A stretch of DNA of 64,000 nucleotides, from the NCBI RefSeq assembly GCF_035918015.1, contig NZ_CP109132.1, positions 2,480,001-2,544,000 of the forward strand, given 5' to 3'. The translations under genes and the position numbers were made by a program. This DNA comes from Streptomyces sp. NBC_01754. GTDB taxonomy: Bacteria; Actinomycetota; Actinomycetes; Streptomycetales; Streptomycetaceae. Under the pieces are notes generated by a model. That model was not told the origin of the DNA. It worked only from the letters and a program-made list of their open reading frames with translations, and ran no database searches. Below, one piece after another: positions 18,007 to 25,726 of this stretch. Position 1 is the stretch's first letter. The number at the start of each line of letters is the position of its first letter.

Positions 18007-19122
18007 TCAGCCCAGCTCGGGCAGCCCGTACGCGTCCGCGATCAGCTCGTAGGACCGCAGCCGCGCCTCACCGCCGTGGGCGTTGGCCGTGATCATCAGC
18101 TCGTCGGCCCCGGTGCGCTCGACCAGCGCGTCCAGACCGGCGCGGACCTCGTCCGGGGTGCCGTGGACGATGTCGGCCAGCCAGTTGTCGACGAACTCGC
18201 GCTCCATGGGGCTGAAGTCGTGGGCCTCGGCCTCCTCCGGGCTGGGCACCAGGCCCGGGCGGCCGGTGCGCAGCCGGACCATCGACAGGGCGCCGGTCAG
18301 CACCTGGCGGCGCGCCTCGCGCTCCTCGTCGGCGGCCAGCGCGGAGACCCCGATCAGGGCGTACGGGGCGTCGAGCACCCCGGACGGCTGGAAGGACTCC
18401 CGGTACAGGTCGAGGGCCGGGACGGTGTTGCGGGCCGAGAAGTGGTGGGCGAAGGCGAAGGGCAGCCCGAGGACACCGGCCAGCCGGGCGCTGAAGCCGG
18501 AGGAGCCCAGCAGCCAGACGGGCGGCCGGGCCGGGGACTGGACACCACCGGGCGAGGTCGCCTGCACCGGTCCGGGGACGGCGTGGATACGGGCGTAGGG
18601 GTGGCCCTCGGGGAAGTCGTCGTCCAGGAAGCGGATCAGCTCCGCGAGCTGCTGCGGGAAGTCGTCGGCGCCTTCGTTGAGCCGGTCGGTGCGGCGCAGG
18701 GCCGCCGCCGTGGCGCCGTCGGTGCCGGGGGCGCGGCCGAGACCGAGGTCGACGCGGCCCGGGGCCATCGCCTCCAGGGTGCCGAACTGCTCCGCGATGA
18801 CCAGGGGGGCGTGGTTGGGCAGCATCACGCCGCCGGAGCCGAGCCGGATGCGCTCGGTGTGGGCGGCCAGGTGCGCCAGGATGACGGCGGGCGAGGAGGA
18901 GGCCACGCCGGGCATCGAGTGGTGCTCGGCCACCCAGAAGCGGTGGAAGCCCCGCCGTTCGGTGAGCCGGGCGATGTCCACGCTGGTGCGCAGGGCCTGG
19001 CTCGCGGTGCGGCCCGCCCCCACGGTCACCAGGTCCAGCACCGACAGGGGGACGGAGGCCGTCCCACCCGCGGTGCCGCGGATCTGACCGCCTCGGTTCG
19101 CTTCGCCTCGGTTCTCGTCCAC
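18007..19122 (-). CDS. LLM-class (luciferase-like) flavin-dependent oxidoreductase
   Basis: 371 residues from GTG 19122 with GAGAGG upstream. It is a TIM-barrel bacterial-luciferase-family protein. Family hallmarks are [18 protein letters not shown] near residue 63, [13 protein letters not shown], and [12 protein letters not shown] for flavin phosphate binding. It would use FMN or F420 with reduced cofactor to oxidise an unknown substrate. It is of the MsnO8-like subfamily common in actinobacteria. It stands alone between the protease and the racemase-family gene, on the same strand as both. Confidence 0.9.
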   Translation of the reverse strand: MDENRGEANRGGQIRGTAGGTASVPLSVLDLVTVGAGRTASQALRTSVDIARLTERRGFHRFWVAEHHSMPGVASSSPAVILAHLAAHTERIRLGSGGVMLPNHAPLVIAEQFGTLEAMAPGRVDLGLGRAPGTDGATAAALRRTDRLNEGADDFPQQLAELIRFLDDDFPEGHPYARIHAVPGPVQATSPGGVQSPARPPVWLLGSSGFSARLAGVLGLPFAFAHHFSARNTVPALDLYRESFQPSGVLDAPYALIGVSALAADEEREARRQVLTGALSMVRLRTGRPGLVPSPEEAEAHDFSPMEREFVDNWLADIVHGTPDEVRAGLDALVERTGADELMITANAHGGEARLRSYELIADAYGLPELG

Positions 19123-19197
19123 GTGTCGGGCCTCTCCGGTGGTGCGTCTGGGTACCGAAGAACTCGAACAGGAGGATGACTCCGTTTATTCCCCTCG

Positions 19198-19239
19198 CCG
19201 GGGGCACGTCACCGCTCCCCTTCCCCGGGGGCACGTCAC
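19198..19239. repeat. Short direct repeat, 27-bp period
   Basis: CCGGGGGCACGTCAC occurs at 19198-19212 and again at 19225-19239. The second copy contains the stop codon of the racemase-family gene. It is probably a small local duplication. Confidence 0.55.
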
Positions 19240-20009
19240 TCGCGCACCTCGATGCCCCGGGTCTCGGCGGTGCCGGGCGGGGGCTCGCGGGTCGCGAAGA
19301 GCGTACCGAGGGTGGGCGTCCACACCCGGCGTTCCACGAGCCTGAGTCCCTCCCAGACCGTCACCTGGTTCGCGGTGAGGACCGGCTTGCCCAGCAGCTC
19401 CTCCAGCTCGGGGACGTACGCGGCGGTGTGCAGGGCGGTGCAGGGCAGCAACAGGACCTCCGCGTCCGGGTGGTCCGCGGCCCTGACCAGCTCCTTCACC
19501 TGTTCCGGGCCCCAGGTGGCGGCCTCGGCGGCAGAGATCGCGGGGCCGGGTCCGCCGTCCCGGGCGAAGACCACGTCGATCCCGCCGGCTTCCAGGAACC
19601 CGGTGAAGAGCGGCGCGATGCCCTCAGGGTCGATCGAGGCGACCGCGACCCGGCGGGCGCCCAGTTCCCCCACCGCGTGCACGAAGCCGAAGGACGTACT
19701 GGACGCGGGGAGACCGGCGGCCCGGGCCAGGTCCGCGACCTGCTCGTGGGCGCCGTCCCAGCCGTACACGAAGCTGCCGTTCGTGGAGGTCCACACCAGC
19801 GACTCGGCCCCTGCCAGCCGCAGCTCCTCGACCCCGGCGGAAAGGCGTTCCGGCGCTCCGGCCGCGCGCAGGGACTCGATGTCGTGGGCGTCACCGCCGG
19901 TGTCGGTGTGGAACAGCGGCAGCCGGATGTCGCTGTCGATCATGACCTCGATCCGCGGGAAGTCGTCCTCCGCGGCATGGCCCGGGTAGAGAAGTCCTAC
20001 GGTCGTCAT
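19236..20009 (-). CDS. Maleate isomerase/arylmalonate decarboxylase family protein (Asp/Glu racemase superfamily; EutA-like candidate)
   Basis: 257 residues from ATG 20009. Asp/Glu-racemase-superfamily features are present: [21 protein letters not shown], a conserved [12 protein letters not shown] motif, and the C-terminal catalytic Cys in [15 protein letters not shown] near residue 200. The first catalytic Cys position is replaced (WTSTNG), as in EutA-type and arylmalonate-decarboxylase-like members, so racemase activity is unlikely. EutA is encoded next to the ehu ectoine transporter in Sinorhizobium. Here the gene lies divergent from ehuBCDA, so a link with ectoine use is plausible but not proven. 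Confidence 0.75.
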   Translation of the reverse strand: MTTVGLLYPGHAAEDDFPRIEVMIDSDIRLPLFHTDTGGDAHDIESLRAAGAPERLSAGVEELRLAGAESLVWTSTNGSFVYGWDGAHEQVADLARAAGLPASSTSFGFVHAVGELGARRVAVASIDPEGIAPLFTGFLEAGGIDVVFARDGGPGPAISAAEAATWGPEQVKELVRAADHPDAEVLLLPCTALHTAAYVPELEELLGKPVLTANQVTVWEGLRLVERRVWTPTLGTLFATREPPPGTAETRGIEVRE

Positions 20010-20596
20010 GTCCGTCCTTCCCGTGCGTCCGGATGTCCGCCGGCCCTTCGCGGGCGTTTCGCCGGCCCTACGCGGTCGTGCTGTCTCCGCTGCCCCTGCC
20101 GGTACCAAGTATTCCTCCGCCGGGCGCCCCCCGCCGCTCCAGAGACCGCCGCTCCGGAGACCGCCGGGCGAGTGGACCCGGCGCGCACCCGCCGGCCCCG
20201 GCGCTCCCCGCCCACCGCCGCTTCGGCTCCCACCCGCCGGGAGCCCGTTCGGGCACCCCTGCGGAGGGCACCCGGGAAGACGCCCCACCGGACACCGGGA
20301 CCGGAGAGCACCGGAGCCGGAGAACAGGGGCAGAGGGCCGGCACAGCGGACCGGGACATAAGCGCACAGTTGATCGTTCAGCTCCGACAGCCGACATAAC
20401 GGGCAGTCATGAACCAAGTATCCCGGGGGCATACGCCTCGCGCACCTCCCCTCGCGCTCCGCCCCCGATCAGACACGGGAAGGTCACCCTCCGGCCACCG
20501 TTCGATTACATGGACGGCGCTTCTGGCTTAGAAGCAGCGGATCGGGCAGGCGCACACCCTGTCCTGTCTGCCGAGCCCTCCAGGAGATTGCGAACC
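20010..20596. promoter_or_regulatory. Divergent promoter region of the EutA-like gene and ehuB
   Basis: 587 nt without a credible gene. The 9-mer ACCAAGTAT followed by Y-C-C occurs twice (20104-20112 and 20413-20421), once near each divergent start, and is a candidate shared operator. Tandem GAGACCGCCG-type repeats occur at about 20141-20170. The rest is GC-rich, without other signals that I can support. Confidence 0.45.
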
Positions 20597-21499
20597 ATGG
20601 CTGACTTCCCGAACCTGTCCCGCCGGGGTTTCCTCAACCGATCGGCAGCCGTGGGCGGACTGCTCGTCGTTCCGGGCCTGCTCTCGGCGTGCAGCAAGAC
20701 CGACACCGACTCCACGGACGGCGAGGGCGCCCTCGACAAGCTCCGCAAGCAGGGCTTCGTCCGTGTCGCGTACGCCAACGAGGCGCCGTACGGCTACATG
20801 GAGGGCAAGGACCTCAAGGGCGAGGCGCCCAGCCTGCACCGGGAGATCTTCAAGGCGCTCGGCGTCGACGAGCTGAAGCCCACCCTCTCGGAGTGGGACG
20901 GCCTGATCCCCGGTCTACAGGCCGGGAAGTACGACGTGGTCAGCGCGGGTATGGCGATCACCCCCGAGCGCTGCGCCAACGCCCTGTTCTCCGACCCGGA
21001 GTTCATATCCCCCACCGCGATGATGGTGAAGAAGGGCAACCCGAAGAACATCACCGACCTGGCGTCGGCCAAGGCCGCCGGAGCCGTCATCGGTGTCATG
21101 TCGGGTGCGGTCGAGGACTCGTACGCCAAGGGCGCGGGCATCCCCGCGGGCAAGATCAAGACGCTGCAGAAGCCCCAGGACGGCGCGGACGCCGTCAAGG
21201 GCGGCCGGGTCGACGCCTTCCTGCTCACCGGTATCTCGCTGCGCTGGCTCGCCAAGACCAACCCGGAGACCGAGGTCACCGAGGCGTTCGTGCCGGAGCT
21301 GGACGGGGTGAAGCAGTTCTCCCCGGGCGGCGCGGTGTTCCGCAAGGGCAACGAGGACCTGCGTGACTCGTTCAACCGTGAGCTCAAGAAGATCACCGCC
21401 GACAAGTCCCGCTATGTGGGCCTCCTGACGGAGTACGGCTTCGGCGCCACGGAGATCCCGCCGGCCACGCTGAAGACCGCCGACCTGTGCAAGGGCTGA
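20597..21499 (+). CDS. ehuB: Ectoine/hydroxyectoine-type ABC transporter substrate-binding lipoprotein (EhuB-like)
   Basis: 300 residues from ATG 20597, with CAGGAGA 9 nt upstream. A twin-arginine motif (SRRGFLNRS) is followed by a hydrophobic stretch and lipobox LLSAC, so it is a Tat-exported lipoprotein. The mature part has the amino-acid SBP fold (FVRVAYANEAPYGYMEG, LSEWDGLIPGLQAGKYDVVSAGMAI). It delivers compatible solutes or amino acids to EhuC/EhuD. The ectoine specificity follows from gene order and overall likeness to EhuB. In S. coelicolor such genes are annotated only as amino-acid transporters, so the substrate is not certain. Confidence 0.8.
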   Translation: MADFPNLSRRGFLNRSAAVGGLLVVPGLLSACSKTDTDSTDGEGALDKLRKQGFVRVAYANEAPYGYMEGKDLKGEAPSLHREIFKALGVDELKPTLSEWDGLIPGLQAGKYDVVSAGMAITPERCANALFSDPEFISPTAMMVKKGNPKNITDLASAKAAGAVIGVMSGAVEDSYAKGAGIPAGKIKTLQKPQDGADAVKGGRVDAFLLTGISLRWLAKTNPETEVTEAFVPELDGVKQFSPGGAVFRKGNEDLRDSFNRELKKITADKSRYVGLLTEYGFGATEIPPATLKTADLCKG

Positions 21500-21518
21500 C
21501 GGGGGCGAACCACACCCT

Positions 21519-22253
21519 ATGAGTGACTTCTTCTCCACCCTCCTCGATGAGTTCCCTCAGGTCAGAGCGGGCTTGTGGGTGACGGTCGAGGCAACGGTCC
21601 TGGGCTCCCTGCTCGCCCTGCTGCTGTCCTTCCTCCTCGGTCTGATGGCGGGCAGCGGGCTGCTGCCGGTACGCGGCCTCTCCCGGATCGTCGTGGAGTT
21701 CTTCCGCGGCACCTCGCTCTACATCCAGCTGTTCTGGCTCTACTACGCGATGCCTCAGCTGACGGGCTACGAGCTGACGCCGCTGCTCTGCGGTGTCGTC
21801 GCCTTCGGCCTGAACTACGGGGCGTACGGCTCGGAGATCGTGCGCGGCGCGATCAACTCCGTGCCGCGCGCCCAGTACGAGGCGGCCGTGGCCCTGAACA
21901 TGACGCCCTTCCACCGGATGCGGAAGGTGATCATGCCGCAGGCCTGGGTGCAGATGATCCCGTCCTTCACCAACCTGCTGATCCAGCTGCTGAAGTGCAC
22001 GCCGCTGCTGTGGCTCATCTCCGCGGCCGACCTGATGACCGCGGTCGAGCACATCCGCAGCCGCACCGGTGAGACGCTCACCGCCTATCTGCTGCTGCTG
22101 GCCGCCTACTTCGTCCTCGCCTACGCGCTCACCCTGCTGATGAACCTGCTGGAGCGGTCCGCCAAGCGGCGGCTCGGTCTGCACACCGGTGCGGGCAGCC
22201 TGCTCAAGTCCCGTACGGCGGAGTCCGCCGCCACGGCCGGAGGTGCCCGGTGA
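21519..22253 (+). CDS. ehuC: EhuC-like ABC transporter permease
   Basis: 244 residues, a His/Glu/Gln-type polar amino-acid permease with three to five membrane segments. The ATPase-contact loop is FGLNYGAYGSEIVRGAINSV then AQYEAAVALNMTPFHRMRKVIMPQA. It starts 19 nt after ehuB (weak GGGGGCG ribosome site). A stop-start overlap with ehuD (GTGA) couples their translation. With EhuD it forms a heterodimeric channel. Confidence 0.85.
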   Translation: MSDFFSTLLDEFPQVRAGLWVTVEATVLGSLLALLLSFLLGLMAGSGLLPVRGLSRIVVEFFRGTSLYIQLFWLYYAMPQLTGYELTPLLCGVVAFGLNYGAYGSEIVRGAINSVPRAQYEAAVALNMTPFHRMRKVIMPQAWVQMIPSFTNLLIQLLKCTPLLWLISAADLMTAVEHIRSRTGETLTAYLLLLAAYFVLAYALTLLMNLLERSAKRRLGLHTGAGSLLKSRTAESAATAGGAR

Positions 22254-22894
22254 ACCAGACGTTCGACTGGAATGCCGTCAGGGACTCGCTGCCCCTGCTG
22301 CTCCAAGGATTTCGGGTCACCCTGCTGGCGACCGTGCTCGGCACGCTCGTGGCGGCGGTGCTGGGGCTGGCCATCGCGGTCGCCGGGCGGGCTCCGTCGC
22401 GGTGGGTGACCGTGCCCGTCAAGGCGGTGATGGAGTTCGTCCGCGCCACCCCGCTGCTGGTCCAACTGGTGGGCGCGGCGGCCGTCTTCACCTCCGTGGA
22501 ACCGCTGACCATCGGCATCGTCGTACTGGGAATCCACTACGCCACGTACACCTCCGAGGTCTACCGGGCCGGGATCGACGGGGTGCCCAAGGGCCAGTGG
22601 GAGGCGTGCCGGGCGCTGTCGTTGCCGCCCCGGCGGACCTGGCAGGCGGTGATCCTGCCCCAGGCCGTGCGCAACGTACTGCCCGCCCTCGGAAACTACG
22701 CCATCTCGATGTTCAAGGAGACCCCGTTCCTGGCGGTGATCACGGTCCAGGAAATGGTCTTCGAGGCCCGCAAGTACGGGACCGACCACTTCGCGTACAC
22801 CGAGGTGTTCACCCTCGCCGGGCTGGTCTTCCTGGTCGCGAGCTACCCGACCTCCCTGTTGATGAGAAAGCTGGAGAAGCGCCTTGGCCACTGA
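22250..22894 (+). CDS. ehuD: EhuD-like ABC transporter permease
   Basis: 214 residues from GTG 22250, overlapping the ehuC stop by 4 nt. It is a second polar-amino-acid permease of the same family. The EAA-type loop is GKGQ-like (GVPKGQWEACRALSLPPRRTWQAVILPQA), about residues 110-140, and there are five hydrophobic segments. Its own stop lies 11 nt into ehuA, so the ABC genes form one translationally coupled run. Confidence 0.85.
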   Translation: MNQTFDWNAVRDSLPLLLQGFRVTLLATVLGTLVAAVLGLAIAVAGRAPSRWVTVPVKAVMEFVRATPLLVQLVGAAAVFTSVEPLTIGIVVLGIHYATYTSEVYRAGIDGVPKGQWEACRALSLPPRRTWQAVILPQAVRNVLPALGNYAISMFKETPFLAVITVQEMVFEARKYGTDHFAYTEVFTLAGLVFLVASYPTSLLMRKLEKRLGH

Positions 22895-23717
22895 CTCTGC
22901 CTCCCTGAAGGAGCCCGCCGACTCGGCTCCGGCCCCCGGGGCCACCGGCGTGGAACCGCTGGTCCGTTTCGACAAGGTCGTCAAGCGGTACGGCGACCAT
23001 GTGGTCCTGGACGAACTGGACTTCACCGTGAAGCGCGGCGAACACGTCACGCTGATCGGCCCGAGCGGCTCCGGCAAGACCACCATCCTGCGGCTGCTGA
23101 TGACGCTGGAGAAGGTCAGCGACGGGGTGATCTGGGTGGACGGCTCGCCTCTGTCGCACACCCGGAAGCCCGACGGCTCGCTCAAGCCCGCGGGCGAGAA
23201 GCAGCTGCGGGAGTCCCGCAAGAAGATCGGGATGGTCTTCCAGCAGTTCAACCTCTTCCCGAACATGAAGGTGCTCCAGAACATCACCGAGGCGCCGGTC
23301 AACGTCCTGGGCATGGACCGCGAGGAGGCCGAGACCCGCGCCCGCGAGCTGCTCGACCTGGTCGGGCTCTCCGGGAAGGTCGACGCGCACCCCTCGCAGC
23401 TCTCCGGCGGCCAGCAGCAGCGGGTGGCGATCGCCCGCGCACTGGCGATGCGCCCGGAGATCCTGCTGCTGGACGAGGTGACCTCGGCGCTCGACCCGGA
23501 GCTGGTGGCGGGCGTCCTGGAACTCCTCGGCGACATCGCGCGGAACACCGACATCACGATGCTCTGTGTGACCCATGAGATGAACTTCGCCCGGGACGTC
23601 TCCGAGAAGGTGCTGATGTTCGACGCGGGCCGGGTGGTGGAGTCCGGCACGCCGGAGAAGATCTTCACCGACCCGGAACACGCGCGTACACGCGAGTTCC
23701 TGAACGCGGTGCTGTGA
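22884..23717 (+). CDS. ehuA: EhuA-like ABC transporter ATP-binding protein
   Basis: 277 residues from TTG 22884 (overlaps ehuD by 11 nt). The ABC ATPase motifs are complete: Walker A GPSGSGKTT, Q-loop VFQQFNLF, signature LSGGQQQRVAIARAL, Walker B ILLLDEVTSALD and H-loop VTHEM. It powers import through EhuCD and is cytoplasmic. The gene order ehuB-C-D-A matches the Streptomyces arrangement. An IclR gene follows 167 nt downstream. Confidence 0.93.
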   Translation: MATDSASLKEPADSAPAPGATGVEPLVRFDKVVKRYGDHVVLDELDFTVKRGEHVTLIGPSGSGKTTILRLLMTLEKVSDGVIWVDGSPLSHTRKPDGSLKPAGEKQLRESRKKIGMVFQQFNLFPNMKVLQNITEAPVNVLGMDREEAETRARELLDLVGLSGKVDAHPSQLSGGQQQRVAIARALAMRPEILLLDEVTSALDPELVAGVLELLGDIARNTDITMLCVTHEMNFARDVSEKVLMFDAGRVVESGTPEKIFTDPEHARTREFLNAVL

Positions 23718-23747
23718 CCCCGGCCATGACGTCCGGGCTATGACCTT

Positions 23748-23757
23748 GGCATATGCC
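23748..23757. promoter_or_regulatory. Palindrome GGCATATGCC upstream of the IclR gene
   Basis: Second occurrence of GGCATATGCCGA in the window (first at 15639), here 128 nt upstream of the IclR start. It is a candidate regulator site; the binding protein is unknown. Confidence 0.35.
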
Positions 23758-23884
23758 GATCGGCTGCGCCCCTGACGACGGGCCGGGGGCGCACCGATCA
23801 ACTCGTCAACACCCCCTCCCCGGGAGCGTTTTGCCCGCTATCGTGGAGCGGAAGCCGCCGGTCACAACCTGGTAGGGGGAAACC

Positions 23885-24643
23885 GTGGCGTTGAAGCCCG
23901 AGCCGAAGGCAGCGTTCCACTCCGTGCAGTACGCCCTGCGCGTGCTCGAGTCCGTCTCCACGCACGGCAGCGGTGTGACCGACGCGCAGCTCTCCCGCGA
24001 GACGGGGCTGCCCGTCGGGCACCTGACCTCCCTGCTGCTGACCCTGCGCCGCGAGGGATACGTCGAGCAGGTCTCCGACGGGGCCTACGTCGTCGGGGCG
24101 TCACTCGCCGAGCTCGGCTCCGGGGCGGCCCGCCGCCGGGCGGTGGAGGCGCGTCTCCAGCAGACGCTCACCCAGCTGCGGGACTCGGTCGGCGCGGCGG
24201 TCTACGTCAGCCGGTACGTCGACGGCGAGATCCGGGTCACACAGATGGTCGACGGTCCGCACACCCCCGCCGTCAACGAGTGGGTCGACTTCCGCTCGGC
24301 GGCGCACGCCAGCGCGTTCGGCAAGTGCCTGCTGACCCAGCTCGACCAGAACAGCCGTCTCGACCACCTCTCCCGGCACCGGACGGCCCGGCTCACCTCG
24401 CGGACGATCACCAGCGAGAGGGTGCTCATCTCGAAGCTGGACAGCCAGCCGGCGACCGTCCCGGTGCTCGACATCCAGGAGTACGCGGTGGGCACGGTGT
24501 GTGCCGCGGTCCCGCTGACGGCGGGCGCGTCGGCCGGGTGCCTGGCGCTGTCCCTCCCGATCGAGGACGCGCACCGGCTGCGGTCCGCGGCGGCGACACT
24601 GAACCGCCGGGCGGCCCCGGTACTGCTGTCGATGGCGCTCTGA
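23885..24643 (+). CDS. IclR-family transcriptional regulator
   Basis: 252 residues from GTG 23885 (ribosome site GGTAGGGGGA). The N-terminal winged helix spans about residues 12-70 (ALRVLESVSTHGSGVTDAQL, RETGLPVGHLTSLLLTLRREGYVEQ), followed by the effector-binding IclR domain to the end. The hydrophobic core and the C-terminal cysteines (GTVCAAVPLTAGASAGCLALSL) fit. It follows ehuA and is the best candidate to control the transporter and EutA-like gene in response to their solute. No evidence beyond position supports that. Confidence 0.85.
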   Translation: MALKPEPKAAFHSVQYALRVLESVSTHGSGVTDAQLSRETGLPVGHLTSLLLTLRREGYVEQVSDGAYVVGASLAELGSGAARRRAVEARLQQTLTQLRDSVGAAVYVSRYVDGEIRVTQMVDGPHTPAVNEWVDFRSAAHASAFGKCLLTQLDQNSRLDHLSRHRTARLTSRTITSERVLISKLDSQPATVPVLDIQEYAVGTVCAAVPLTAGASAGCLALSLPIEDAHRLRSAAATLNRRAAPVLLSMAL

Positions 24644-24742
24644 GACCCGCCCGGGCGCGTGCCCGGCGAGGGTCGGCGAGCACGGGGCACGGCACGTGTC
24701 ACCGGCACCCCTGGGGACCAGGTATTATTTTCGAGTCAGCAG

Positions 24743-24816
24743 GCGCCGTTAGCTCAGTTGGTTAGAGCAGCTGACTCTTAATCAGCGGGTCCGGGGTTCG
24801 AGTCCCTGACGGCGCA
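24743..24816 (+). tRNA. tRNA-Lys (anticodon CUU), copy 2
   Basis: 74 nt. Acceptor GCGCCGT pairs with ACGGCGC, then discriminator A; the anticodon loop CTCTTAA gives CUU. It has the same 5' flank TCAGCAG as the other copies. CCA is not encoded. Confidence 0.97.
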
Positions 24817-24824
24817 CAGACGAC

Positions 24825-24863
24825 GCGGTGGGCGGTTTCCGTACGACGGAAACCGCCCACCGC
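24825..24863 (+). terminator. Terminator after tRNA-Lys copy 2
   Basis: Perfect 18-bp stem (24825-24842 with 24846-24863) with a minimal loop, 9 nt past the tRNA, followed by a TTTGT stretch. Confidence 0.85.
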
Positions 24864-24954
24864 GCTTTGTGTGTGCGGCCGGTCACCCGGCCGCGCTCAG
24901 CCCGTCACACCCGGCCCCGGGCTGACGGGCCGCACGCGCGGGCGGCTGCCCGGA

Positions 24955-25545
24955 TCAGAACTTCACGTCCGAGCACGCGTAGAACGCGTTGGCGGTGTCG
25001 GCGACGTTCCAGACGGCCAGGATGATGTGCTTCCCGGACTTCTGGGTGGGGATGGTGCCCTGGTGGGTCAGGGTCGCCGGGGGCTGCTGGTTCCCGTACG
25101 GCACGGTCATGAAGGGCTGCGACTCCAGAGCGGCCCTGGTGAGCGGCTTGGTGGAGTCCCAGCCGTCCTTGGTGATGTAGTACCGGAAGTCACTCGTGGC
25201 GTGGCGGGCCGTGAACTGCCAGCGGAAGTTGTAGCCCTGGCCGCCGGTGACCTGGGTGGCGGGCCAGTTGCCACCGCGCGGGTCGTCGAGCTCGGCGAAG
25301 GTGCTGTTCCCGCCCGCGCAGATCTTGCCGTCCGCCGGACCTGCCGCCGGGAAGCCCTTCGGGCCCTCGACGCTCTGCGGCTCCCACTGGATGTTTCCAC
25401 AGCCGGTGACGGTTCCCTCGGCGCACAGCTTCTGCCTGCTGATGGGGGAATCGGTGTAGCCGTGGCTGCTGGCGCTGCTGGTGGCGAACATCGAGACGCC
25501 GGCGATCGCCAGGCCGATGACGGCCGCGCTTGCCCTTTTCCGCAT
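24955..25545 (-). CDS. lpmP: AA10 lytic polysaccharide monooxygenase (chitin-binding type; LpmP-like)
   Basis: 196 residues from ATG 25545 (TAGGAGC upstream; longer starts lack a site). The signal peptide ends after SSASS, exposing His28 as mature residue 1 (HGYTDSP). With His115 (FTARHATSDF) it forms the copper histidine brace, and the C-terminal NAFYACSDVKF supplies the aromatic axial position. It cleaves chitin or related polymers oxidatively outside the cell. In S. lividans the orthologue LpmP, encoded beside cslA-glxA, acts on the cell wall at the hyphal tip; the same neighbourhood is seen here. Upstream DasR-like sites suggest chitin/GlcNAc control. Confidence 0.9.
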   Translation of the reverse strand: MRKRASAAVIGLAIAGVSMFATSSASSHGYTDSPISRQKLCAEGTVTGCGNIQWEPQSVEGPKGFPAAGPADGKICAGGNSTFAELDDPRGGNWPATQVTGGQGYNFRWQFTARHATSDFRYYITKDGWDSTKPLTRAALESQPFMTVPYGNQQPPATLTHQGTIPTQKSGKHIILAVWNVADTANAFYACSDVKF

Positions 25546-25630
25546 GGTGTCGCTCCTAGAGAACGTGGGGGATGTGTTCTGGGGGCTCTGCTGCGCGCGC
25601 ATGGGGGTAGTGCGGTAGTGCCGTGTTCTG

Positions 25631-25642
25631 CGGTCTAGACCA
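25631..25642. promoter_or_regulatory. DasR-responsive element (dre) candidate upstream of the LPMO gene
   Basis: CGGTCTAGACCA matches the palindromic dre consensus TGGTCTAGACCA at 11 of 12 positions and lies about 90 nt upstream of the LPMO start. A second, weaker copy (ATGTCCAGACCA, 9 of 12) lies at 25670-25681. Confidence 0.65.
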
Positions 25643-25726
25643 GCTCCAGATTATTGACGCCGCATGAACATGTCCAGACCAATGTACGTACGGTTTCGGG
25701 GCCTCCCCACGGTGTCGGCCGGACCT

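Noticed and set aside
17044..19179. 711-codon plus-strand frame across the protease and LLM genes
   Set aside because: Shadow frame, Gly/Val/Arg-rich without motifs; opposite strand encodes obvious M6 and LLM proteins.
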